The translations under genes and the position numbers were made by a program. A DNA stretch of 42,337 nt from Spirochaetota bacterium (GTDB lineage: Bacteria > Spirochaetota > Spirochaetia > Treponematales > Treponemataceae). This document shows, piece after piece, positions 20,801 through 27,741 of the stretch. Each line of letters starts with the position of its first letter. Positions within the stretch are counted from its first letter, which is position 1. The DNA is taken from NCBI GenBank assembly GCA_023393015.1, contig JAEWMY010000025.1, positions 1-42,337 on the forward strand, written 5' to 3'. The notes under the pieces are model-generated. The model searched no databases, was not told where the DNA came from, and saw only the letters and a program-made list of their open reading frames with translations.

Positions 20801-21550
20801 ATGAAACACCTAAACGAACTGAGTCTCGCGTCGACGCTCGCGGTCGCCCTCGTGGCGCTCACCCTCGTCGCCACGGGCTGCGCTTCGCGCTCCCAGTCAA
20901 CGACGTCAGGCGTCCCGAAAGCGGACAAGCTCTGCGCGCTTACCTTCGACGACGGTCCCAGCGAGGACTTGACCCCGCTCGTGCTCGAGAAGCTCGAGAA
21001 ACACGGCGTGGTAGCGACCTTCTTCATGGTCGGCCAGAACATCAACGACGACACGAAGCCGGTCATCGACCGCATCGTGAAGATGAACTGCGAAATCGGA
21101 AACCATTCCTGGGGATGGGGAAGCATGAACCAGATGGACGAGGAAGAGATCGCCGAGTCCGTCAGGAAAACGACCGCGGCGATAAAGAAATACTCCGGAA
21201 AGGAACCCGCGTTCTTCCGACCGCCGAACCTCGCCGCCGACGACGTCATGTACGACGTCATTCGGCTTCCCTTCGCGGAGGGAGTGCTCGGCATGGACTG
21301 GGCCGGCTGCGACACCGACGCCGCCGCGCGCGCGAACAACGTCCTCTCCGGGATGCGGGACGGCGCGATCATCCTCCTCCATGACGTCCAACCCGAGCCG
21401 CACCCCACGCCCGAGGCCCTCGACATACTGATTCCGGAGCTCAAGAAGCAAGGCTATGAGTTCGTCACGCTGAGCGAGCTCTTCCGTCGCAAGGGTGTCG
21501 ATCCCAGGACGAAGATCGCCGAATACGAGATGTGGAAATACGTCGAGTAG
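20801..21550 (+). CDS. Polysaccharide deacetylase (NodB/CE4), predicted lipoprotein
   Basis: A 249-residue protein with a signal peptide ending in the lipobox LVATGC, so it should be anchored in a membrane facing the periplasm. The CE4 domain shows motif 1 TFDDGPSED (catalytic Asp pair), motif 2 region EIGNHSWGWGSMNQM, motif 3 FFRPPN and motif 5 IILLHD. Motif 2 is normally H-[ST]-x-x-H with both His binding the metal; here the second His is replaced by Trp (H-S-W-G-W). The enzyme may bind metal differently or be poorly active. Likely substrate is peptidoglycan or another N-acetylated glycan, which is not decided by sequence. GGAGG precedes the chosen ATG. Confidence 0.9.
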   Translation: MKHLNELSLASTLAVALVALTLVATGCASRSQSTTSGVPKADKLCALTFDDGPSEDLTPLVLEKLEKHGVVATFFMVGQNINDDTKPVIDRIVKMNCEIGNHSWGWGSMNQMDEEEIAESVRKTTAAIKKYSGKEPAFFRPPNLAADDVMYDVIRLPFAEGVLGMDWAGCDTDAAARANNVLSGMRDGAIILLHDVQPEPHPTPEALDILIPELKKQGYEFVTLSELFRRKGVDPRTKIAEYEMWKYVE

Positions 21551-21580
21551 TAAAAGAGACCATGATCGCGGTGGGCGGGC

Positions 21581-23056
21581 CTAAACGGCCTTTCCCTCCG
21601 TTCCGGTACCGGCGACTGGGGAACGGGACGCTCCGGGCATTTCGGCGGCAAGAGCGCCGAGTTCGGCGATCCGCTTTCCCGTAGTCGGGCCCCACACGCC
21701 GGCGTTCAGCCTCAGCATCGAGGTAAAACGCCCCTGCAGGCTGAACATCGATCCCGGCGCGATGACGATGTCCCGCTCAAGGGCTCGTTTATAGAGATCC
21801 CGCGCGTTCTTCCCGTCCGGCAACTCGACCCACAACACCATCCCTCCCGCGGGATCGCTCACGACCGTCCCCTCCGGAAAGCATTCGAGCGTCGCCGCCC
21901 GTAATGCCGCCATCTTGTCGCGGAGCGACGTCCGTAGCCGCCGCACGTGCCGCTGAAAGCCGCCGTCCTGCAACAGCAGGGCCGTCGCTATCTGCGGTAT
22001 CGACGAGGATCCGAGGTTGATGAGCGTCTTGAGCTCCTCGATTTCGCGCTGCCACTTGCCGGGGGAGATCCAGCCGATCCTGAGTCCGGGGGAGATCGTC
22101 TTGGAAAACGACGAGCACAGGAGCACGATGCCGTCACGGTCGAAGGACTGGCACGTTCTCGGCCGTTCGCCCGAGAAACAGAGCTCGCCGTAGATATCGT
22201 CCTCGATAAGGGGAATGCCGCGACGCGAAAGCAGGGACACGAGTTCTTCCTTGCGCTCGTCGGGCATGAGGCTCCCCGTCGGGTTATGGTAGTTCGCGAT
22301 CGTGAGGACGGCCTTGACGTCGTACTGGTCGAGCGCGAACCGGAGTGTCTCGACGTGCATCCCGTCGACCGGCGAGCAGGGGATCTCGAGCACCTTGAGG
22401 CCGAGATACTCCATGAGCTTGAGCAGGTTGAAGTAGATGGGGCTTTCCACCGCGACGGTGTCGCCGGGGCGGGTCAACACCGAAAGGGCGAGATAGATCG
22501 CCTCCTGACAGCCCGAGGTGACGATGATCTCGTCGGGAGAAAGCCGGGAGCCGCCAGAGAGGCCGGTGATGGCGATCTGCTCGCGGAGCGGCCCGTACCC
22601 GGGGCCGAGTTGGTAGTGAAGCGCTTCGTTTCCGCGGAGGCGTACCGCGTCGACGGTCGCCTTCTGCAGGCGCTCGAGCGGCCACATGTCCTGCGCGAGG
22701 GTCGCGATGCCGAGGCCGCACGCGTCCTCGGGGGCGGTGCCGAGTTCCTGGTAGGCGCAATAGATGCGGCACAGGCTTACCCGGTCGGGATCCATCGCGG
22801 CGGGATGCGGCTCGCCGAGACGGGCTATCTCGGGACGATTCAGCACGAAGTAGCCGCTTTGCGACCTCGCCTCGATGTACCGCCTTTCCTCCAGATGGGC
22901 GTAGGCCTCGCGGACGGTGTTGACGCTGACGCGAAGCGAGTCGGCAAGTTCGCGAAGCGAGGGGATGCGGTCCCCGGCCTTGTACGCCCCTTCCGCGATC
23001 AGCGAGACGATCCTGTTGGCGACGTCCTCGTGACGACTCGTCTTTCTTTCCGTCAT
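21581..23056 (-). CDS. MocR-type GntR regulator with aminotransferase-like domain
   Basis: A 491-residue transcription factor. Residues 1-75 form a GntR winged helix (AYKAGDRIPSLRELADSLRVSVNTVREAYAHLEERRYI). The rest is a fold-type I PLP domain with NYHNPTG (256-261), DDIYGEL and the PLP lysine K319 in SSFSKTISPGLRIGW. MocR proteins sense PLP or amino-acid-derived ligands. The ATG at 23056 has a -10 box 7 nt upstream and no Shine-Dalgarno. It diverges from the DUF2917 gene, the most likely target besides itself. Upstream in-frame sequence to 23452 is non-coding shadow. Confidence 0.92.
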   Translation of the reverse strand: MTERKTSRHEDVANRIVSLIAEGAYKAGDRIPSLRELADSLRVSVNTVREAYAHLEERRYIEARSQSGYFVLNRPEIARLGEPHPAAMDPDRVSLCRIYCAYQELGTAPEDACGLGIATLAQDMWPLERLQKATVDAVRLRGNEALHYQLGPGYGPLREQIAITGLSGGSRLSPDEIIVTSGCQEAIYLALSVLTRPGDTVAVESPIYFNLLKLMEYLGLKVLEIPCSPVDGMHVETLRFALDQYDVKAVLTIANYHNPTGSLMPDERKEELVSLLSRRGIPLIEDDIYGELCFSGERPRTCQSFDRDGIVLLCSSFSKTISPGLRIGWISPGKWQREIEELKTLINLGSSSIPQIATALLLQDGGFQRHVRRLRTSLRDKMAALRAATLECFPEGTVVSDPAGGMVLWVELPDGKNARDLYKRALERDIVIAPGSMFSLQGRFTSMLRLNAGVWGPTTGKRIAELGALAAEMPGASRSPVAGTGTEGKAV

Positions 23057-23063
23057 GCCGGAC

Positions 23064-23092
23064 AGTATACCCCTTTTCGGCCGCCGTGTAAG
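23064..23092 (-). promoter_or_regulatory. Promoter of the MocR gene, leaderless type
   Basis: On the minus strand CTTACA (23092-23087), 17 nt, TATACT (23069-23064). Only 7 nt separate it from the ATG at 23056. Confidence 0.5.
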
Positions 23093-23218
23093 GCACAGTT
23101 TCCGTCCGCGAGGGGGGCACAGTTGGCCCGCGCCGACGCGCTGTTTCCGAAAATAACCCCGAGGTGTCGCTGTTTCCGCGGGCGCGTCCCGCGTACTATC
23201 TGACGCAAGGAGCACGCG

Positions 23219-23521
23219 ATGGGAACGAAAAACATCACTCTCGATTCTGGTACGGTCACCGTGATAGGGCGAGGCGCGAGGACGATTTCGTGCCTCGAGG
23301 GTTCGGTGTGGGTCACGGCGAAAGGGCGAACGGAGGACGTACTCCTCGCGAAGGGCGAGCGGCTCGACATCGGCGGCCTTTCGCGGGTGTGCGCCCAGGC
23401 GTTCGGCGACTCGGTTATCGCCTGCCTTGACAGCGGGAACGATCGACCCCAAAATGAATCACCATGGAAATCAGCCCGTATCGTCTTCAGAAAATTCGCG
23501 ACTTCGTCTTTTTCGTCCTGA
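23219..23521 (+). CDS. DUF2917 family small protein
   Basis: A 100-residue protein; residues 5-75 match the DUF2917 pattern of a small beta-rich (cupin-like) fold: ITLDSGTVTVI, SCLEGSVWVTAKGRTEDVLLAKGERLDI, RVCAQAFGDSVIACL. Function unknown. AAGGAG lies about 8 nt before the ATG and a TACTAT box at 23194. It is divergent from a MocR regulator, a common setting for DUF2917 genes next to regulators. The last 19 residues overlap the cyclase gene start in another frame and contain its promoter, so that tail is probably unconstrained. Confidence 0.78.
   Translation: MGTKNITLDSGTVTVIGRGARTISCLEGSVWVTAKGRTEDVLLAKGERLDIGGLSRVCAQAFGDSVIACLDSGNDRPQNESPWKSARIVFRKFATSSFSS
23427..23455 (+). promoter_or_regulatory. 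Promoter of the cyclase gene, inside the DUF2917 gene, leaderless type
   Basis: Perfect TTGACA (23427-23432), 17 nt, CAAAAT (23450-23455). The cyclase ATG at 23464 follows after 8 nt without a Shine-Dalgarno site. The promoter lies wholly within the 3' end of the DUF2917 coding region. Confidence 0.6.
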
Positions 23522-24540
23522 CAAGCGCCTTCATGGGCGGGGCCTTCGCCTGCGTCATGACGTACGCCGCGACCGGGACGTTCAGCCCCGACGACGCACG
23601 CTACATGGGCCTCGGGGTCTGCGCCGGACTCGCGATCTCGACCGGGATTCTCCTGCTGGACGACCTCTACGTCAAAAAGGCGGTCAGACCCCTCTGGTTT
23701 TCGTTCACGGTCGTTCCCCTCATGCAGACGGCCGTCATCGTCGGTCTTTACGGAACGGTGTTCGCCGCGATCGTCGGCGTCGAGTACATGGAGAAAGAGG
23801 CGTTCCTGCCGCAGACGCTCGCGTTCTCCTTAGTGCTCACCGCCGTACTGAACTTCGGGTCGAACGTCGAACGTCTTCTCGGCAAGCACGTCCTGCGCGG
23901 ACTCGTGCTCGGCACCTATCGCGTCCCGAAAAAGGAAAACCGTTTCGTCATGTTCCTCGACCTCGCGGGCTCCACGGCCACGGCCGAGCGGCTCGGGGAT
24001 CTCGAATTTCACGCCTTCCTCAACGACTTCTTCAGCGACATCGCCCGTCCGATCGTCAATTTCGGCGGAGAGATTTACAAGTACGTCGGCGACGAGGCGA
24101 TCGTCACGTGGAAAGAAAAGGCCGGCGCGAAAAACCGGGCCGCGCTCGCCTCGTTCGGCGCGATTCTCGAAGCGATACGGAAACGGTCCGCGTATTACGA
24201 ACGACGCTACGGCCTCGTTCCCGAATTCCGGGCGGGTCTCCACTTCGGACCGGTCATCGCGGGCGAAATGGGCCTGACGCGGCAGGAGATCGCCTTCTCG
24301 GGCGACGTGATGAACACCGCCGCGCGAATCCAGGCCGAATGCCGTCAGCTCGGCGAGCGGTTCCTCGTCTCCGACGACGCCCTCGCCCTCCTTTGCCCGA
24401 AGGAACCGGAGGGACTCGCCGGCCGGAAAGGCCGCGCCATGCCAGCCGGTTCCGCGCCCGCCGTCTGCGAGATCGTCTCGCGCGGGGCCGCGACGCTTCG
24501 CGGCAAGACGAAGGAGATCGGCATCTCGGCGGTGCGTTGA
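23464..24540 (+). CDS. Membrane-bound class III adenylate/guanylate cyclase
   Basis: A 358-residue protein: about four transmembrane helices (residues 13-35, 47-66, 78-103, 118-137) followed by a cytoplasmic class III cyclase domain (about 155-300). Metal-binding aspartates are in FLDLAGSTATAERLG and YVGDEAIVTW; the substrate/transition-state region AFSGDVMNTAARIQAEC is typical. It should make cAMP or cGMP; the specificity residues I can see (Lys in EIYKYVGDE) suggest ATP, but this is not firm. The start is fixed by the overlapping leaderless promoter. The reading frame ends in TGA within an 11-nt tandem repeat at 24530-24584. Confidence 0.92.
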   Translation: MEISPYRLQKIRDFVFFVLTSAFMGGAFACVMTYAATGTFSPDDARYMGLGVCAGLAISTGILLLDDLYVKKAVRPLWFSFTVVPLMQTAVIVGLYGTVFAAIVGVEYMEKEAFLPQTLAFSLVLTAVLNFGSNVERLLGKHVLRGLVLGTYRVPKKENRFVMFLDLAGSTATAERLGDLEFHAFLNDFFSDIARPIVNFGGEIYKYVGDEAIVTWKEKAGAKNRAALASFGAILEAIRKRSAYYERRYGLVPEFRAGLHFGPVIAGEMGLTRQEIAFSGDVMNTAARIQAECRQLGERFLVSDDALALLCPKEPEGLAGRKGRAMPAGSAPAVCEIVSRGAATLRGKTKEIGISAVR

Positions 24541-24584
24541 CGGCGCGCTGACGACGCGTTGACGGCGCGCTGGCGACGCGCTGA
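24530..24584 (+). repeat. Five 11-nt tandem units carrying the cyclase stop codon
   Basis: Units: CGGTGCGTTGA, CGGCGCGCTGA, CGACGCGTTGA, CGGCGCGCTGG, CGACGCGCTGA. The cyclase stop is the TGA of unit 1 (24538-24540). Because 11 is 2 modulo 3, the TGAs of units 1, 2 and 3 fall in three different reading frames. Confidence 0.9.
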
Positions 24585-24633
24585 CAGAGCGTTTCCGTGA
24601 TCGGCGTCGCTTTCGGCCCCAACGCGGACCGTG

Positions 24634-24662
24634 TTTACAAACGCTACCGCGCATAGTATCAT
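24634..24662 (+). promoter_or_regulatory. Promoter of the nucleotidyltransferase-like gene, leaderless type
   Basis: TTTACA (24634-24639), 17 nt, TATCAT (24657-24662), each 5 of 6 consensus. The ATG at 24671 follows after 8 nt and no Shine-Dalgarno is present. Confidence 0.6.
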
Positions 24663-24670
24663 GTATCGCC

Positions 24671-26128
24671 ATGTATCCCGAATCCAACGCCGTTCCCAGC
24701 TATCACTGCGCCTTTTATCGATCCTGCCAGGAACGGCTGGACGGGGCGATAGCGCGCGGGATGGACGCGGGCCGTATCGAGGCGTTTCTCATCGAGCTCT
24801 ACCTCGACGAGGCGAAGCGAATCAACACGGGCGACATCGGCAAGGTAACCATAGCCACAATCGAGGACAGGATACTCAAGCCGCGGCAGGATCTATACCG
24901 GTTCGTCCTGTGCAACTGGATACGGCACCTTTTCATACCCTCGATCGCCGGGGATGTCGCGGAGCGGCTGCTCGTCTTCGGCATCGGCCGGATCTTTTCC
25001 GCCTACAGCGGCATCGGCGTGCAGTACTGCACGGACGCCGACCTCAACTTCGTGCTGCCCGACGACGTTCCGAGATCGCACGTAAACGAGCTCGCGAGCC
25101 GGGTCAGGGCGCTGCAACAGCGGATGTGGGACCTGTTCGCGATCATCGTCGAGGTCGACGCGTCGTTCACCGTGCTCCGCGCGCGGGACGTAGCCGCCCG
25201 TCTCACCCACCGCGACCCGAAAACGAGATGCGCGGCGACGCTCTTCTACAAGGGCAACGAAAAAAGCCTTCACGTCATCCGCGACAACGCGGAGCTCCGG
25301 AGCGAGCTGTTCGCGCCGGTCCGCGAACGTCCTGACTCGCTTCTTTTCGAGAATTTCATCGGAAACAATCCCGCGAAACCGACCTACCAGCGGCTCAGGA
25401 GGGGCGACGTCGAGCTCTTCATCGTCTCGGACGACACGCAGGAAAAGGAACCTGCCGGATCGCTCATCGGCACGGAGCGGTTCAACCACGAGTGCCGCCT
25501 TCTCGCCGCGGTACACCCCGAGCTGAGCCCGCCGAAGTGGACCTTCTCGATGAAGTACACCGTAAACCGCGTGTTCGACTACGTCAGCGCAATGGAGAAC
25601 GCGGGCTATTCGCTCGCCGAGATAGGCTTCACCGGCCCGCGCGACTGCGACTTTCAGTTCCTGTCGCAGGCGCACCGTCTCATGCTATTCCTCCAGGAAT
25701 TGATCCACGTCAAGCTCGACACCTTCAACAGGATGAGCGACTATTCATACATCTCGGCCGAAAGATTCGAGGGATTCATGGGACCGCCGAAGGGGAGCTT
25801 CCGCGCGGACTTCGAGAAGATGGTCCTGAGCCCGAACTTCCTCTACGCGAGCCAGCGCAAGCGATACCTGAGTCACAAGGCCGCGGTTCACGACAAGGCG
25901 GAAATAATCCTCTCCCTCGAGCCGGACGAAATGGACTGGCTTTACGAGCGGCACGGAATTTCGTTCAGGCATCTCGACAAGGGTTCCGGCAGGACCCCGA
26001 TCGCCGTGCCGTACACGTGGTCCGGGCTCGGCTTCTTCGTGTTCTCGGCGGTCGAAGCCCGCCTCGCGAACATCGTCGACGAAAAGCTCGCGCGCGCTGC
26101 CGCCGCGCTCGTAGCGCCACGCTCGTAG
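24671..26128 (+). CDS. Putative nucleotidyltransferase-fold protein (DUF294/GlnD-like)
   Basis: A 485-residue soluble protein that I cannot assign to a named enzyme. Residues 102-128, VFGIGRIFSAYSGIGVQYCTDADLNFV, resemble the polymerase-beta nucleotidyltransferase motif: a G-x-x-x-S turn followed by D-x-D (D122, D124). A helical region precedes it, and a later part (DVELFIVSDDTQEKE ... FNHECRLLAAVHPELSPPKW ... SMKYTVNRVFDYV) could form a substrate- or effector-binding module. It might transfer a nucleotide to protein or be a degenerate regulator. It has its own leaderless promoter. The C-terminus (LVAPRS) and stop are encoded by a 14-nt tandem repeat. Function is inference from one motif. Confidence 0.6.
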   Translation: MYPESNAVPSYHCAFYRSCQERLDGAIARGMDAGRIEAFLIELYLDEAKRINTGDIGKVTIATIEDRILKPRQDLYRFVLCNWIRHLFIPSIAGDVAERLLVFGIGRIFSAYSGIGVQYCTDADLNFVLPDDVPRSHVNELASRVRALQQRMWDLFAIIVEVDASFTVLRARDVAARLTHRDPKTRCAATLFYKGNEKSLHVIRDNAELRSELFAPVRERPDSLLFENFIGNNPAKPTYQRLRRGDVELFIVSDDTQEKEPAGSLIGTERFNHECRLLAAVHPELSPPKWTFSMKYTVNRVFDYVSAMENAGYSLAEIGFTGPRDCDFQFLSQAHRLMLFLQELIHVKLDTFNRMSDYSYISAERFEGFMGPPKGSFRADFEKMVLSPNFLYASQRKRYLSHKAAVHDKAEIILSLEPDEMDWLYERHGISFRHLDKGSGRTPIAVPYTWSGLGFFVFSAVEARLANIVDEKLARAAAALVAPRS

Positions 26129-26161
26129 CGCCACGCTCGTAGCGCCGCGCTCGTAGAGCCG
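26106..26161 (+). repeat. Four 14-nt tandem units carrying the stop codon of the preceding gene
   Basis: CGCTCGTAGCGCCA twice, CGCTCGTAGCGCCG, CGCTCGTAGAGCCG. The gene ends at the TAG of unit 2 (26126-26128); the TAGs of units 3 (26140) and 4 (26154) are in the other two frames. The first three units can fold as CGCT-CGT-AGCG mini-hairpins. Related to the repeat at 34150. Confidence 0.92.
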
Positions 26162-26163
26162 CG

Positions 26164-26880
26164 TTACGGACGCATCGCCGAGGCGACGGCGGCTTGCACT
26201 CGGGCGGGAAGCTCCGCGATTTCCTCGCGGGAAAGGCCGGCCGTCGGTATCGCCGGATGGACGGTTACGCGAACCGTCGATTTCTGCAATCGCCCCTTCT
26301 CTTCCAGCAGATGCCATGAGCCGTCGACCGTGACGGGAACGACGGGAACGCCCGCCTTGATCGCGAGCTTGAAACTTCCCGCCTTGAACTCCGCGATCGG
26401 CCCGCCCTTACTGCGCGTTCCCTCCGGAAAAATCACGAGCGAATAGCCCTTCTTGACGGTCTCGACAGCCTCCTGCATCGCGCGGATCGACTGACGCATG
26501 TCGCTCCTCGAAAGGAACGTGCACTGCATGAGGCGCATCCAGTCCGAGATCAGCGGGGCCTTCAATACCTCGATCTTGGAGATGAAGGCCTTCGGCTTGT
26601 CGATGAACCCGAGCAACACCGGTATGTCGAGATAACTCTGGTGGTTCGAGATGAAGACGACAGCCGTATCCCCCGGGACGTTCTCCGCGCCGGTCAACTC
26701 GACGGTTCCGCGCGCGAGATACACGACGTGGCGAGCCCAGTCGCGCACGAGCGGCGCGACGATAGCGTCGCGCTCGGCGATCTTTCCCTGTCGGTCGAAT
26801 TTTTTCGCCTTCCCGATGGCGGGAACGGTAAACAGCAGATACCAGTACATGCGTAAAAAGGCGATCAGGGTCAACAGCAT
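26164..26880 (-). CDS. plsC: 1-acyl-sn-glycerol-3-phosphate acyltransferase
   Basis: A 238-residue inner-membrane enzyme that acylates lysophosphatidic acid to phosphatidic acid in phospholipid synthesis. An N-terminal hydrophobic stretch (LLTLIAFLRMYWYLLFTVPAI) anchors it. The catalytic HX4D motif is NHQSYLD (H80, D85), motif III is FPEGTRS (151-157) and motif IV PVVPVTVDG. It lies 65 nt after the HAD phosphatase gene on the same strand and may be co-transcribed with it. The start ATG at 26880 has GGAG plus GAGAGG just upstream. The stop lies 3 nt from the 14-nt repeat of the convergent gene. Confidence 0.94.
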   Translation of the reverse strand: MLLTLIAFLRMYWYLLFTVPAIGKAKKFDRQGKIAERDAIVAPLVRDWARHVVYLARGTVELTGAENVPGDTAVVFISNHQSYLDIPVLLGFIDKPKAFISKIEVLKAPLISDWMRLMQCTFLSRSDMRQSIRAMQEAVETVKKGYSLVIFPEGTRSKGGPIAEFKAGSFKLAIKAGVPVVPVTVDGSWHLLEEKGRLQKSTVRVTVHPAIPTAGLSREEIAELPARVQAAVASAMRP

Positions 26881-26945
26881 CCTCTCAGCTCCATGCCGCG
26901 CGTCCGCGCGTAAGACAAAACGACTCGGTTCCCGTACGGGTCCGG

Positions 26946-27698
26946 TTAAAAGGCGCCGAAATGGGCAAGGCCCTCGAGCACGCCCGCGGCGGCCGGGCTT
27001 TTCGAGCGAAACACGCCGGCGGTGCCGACAAAATCATCGAGGTCCGACGCGTGGTTCGCCACGACGATCGGACGGTACTCGCGCTCGAGCATGTCGCGGT
27101 CGTTTCCGGAATCCCCGGCGACGAGCACGCGCTCGGCGGGTATGCCGAGCTTCCCCGCGAGATACGCGACGGCGCCGCCCTTCCCCGCCCAGACGGGCAT
27201 GAAATCGAGATAGTAGTCGAGGGCGACGACGCGTTTGATCGAATCCTTCCAGGGTTCCACCCGCGCGAGAGCCTCGGAGAGTATCCCGTCGACGGGACCC
27301 TGAATGTAGTAGGAAAGGCGGGCGCCGTGCTGGTTCCACGCCTCCTGCTCGAGTATTCCCGGGCAGCCCGCGAGCGCCGCGCGGATCTCCTCGCGGTTCC
27401 ACTCGCGAGACACCGCCCGTTCCCAGCCTGAGTCCGCGGTATCGGGAGTGAATCCCGAATAGAGGGAAGTGCCCACGCCGCACGCAAGCCAGTCGGGAGT
27501 CACGATCGGTCCAGCCTCGGCGACCGTCGCCACCTCGTCGAGACTCCGTCCGGTATTGAGGGCGAACACTACGCGACCCCGGTTGTTTTCTATGAATCGG
27601 TTGAATTCCTCGAGGCCCGGATTCTCGCGCTCGGGAAGCAGCAAGGTTCCGTCAACGTCGCATACGAGCAGCCATCGGTCGTCGGGTATGGTAGCCAT
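26946..27698 (-). CDS. HAD-superfamily (IIB) phosphatase, sucrose-phosphate-phosphatase-like
   Basis: A 250-residue cytosolic phosphatase. Motif I is CDVDGTLL (nucleophile D14, D16), motif II ALNTGRS, and the C-terminal motif IV VAGDSGNDRDML; the cap is inserted between motifs II and III as in type IIB HADs. Similarity in layout to sucrose-6-phosphate phosphatase (S6PP) suggests a sugar phosphate substrate, but Cof-type enzymes are broad. I chose MATIPDDR at 27698: a TATACT box (27712-27707) ends 8 nt upstream and there is no ribosome site, consistent with a leaderless start. An ATG at 27716 would lie inside or upstream of that box. The GGDEF gene ends just upstream on the same strand. Confidence 0.85.
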   Translation of the reverse strand: MATIPDDRWLLVCDVDGTLLLPERENPGLEEFNRFIENNRGRVVFALNTGRSLDEVATVAEAGPIVTPDWLACGVGTSLYSGFTPDTADSGWERAVSREWNREEIRAALAGCPGILEQEAWNQHGARLSYYIQGPVDGILSEALARVEPWKDSIKRVVALDYYLDFMPVWAGKGGAVAYLAGKLGIPAERVLVAGDSGNDRDMLEREYRPIVVANHASDLDDFVGTAGVFRSKSPAAAGVLEGLAHFGAF

Positions 27699-27741
27699 GG
27701 GAGACCAGTATAGCATGAACGGGAGATTCGCGCATCACCCC

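Noticed and set aside
21551..21600. Bidirectional terminator between the deacetylase and MocR genes
   Set aside because: Only a 4-bp GGCC/GGCC stem with a short T/A run; too weak to call.
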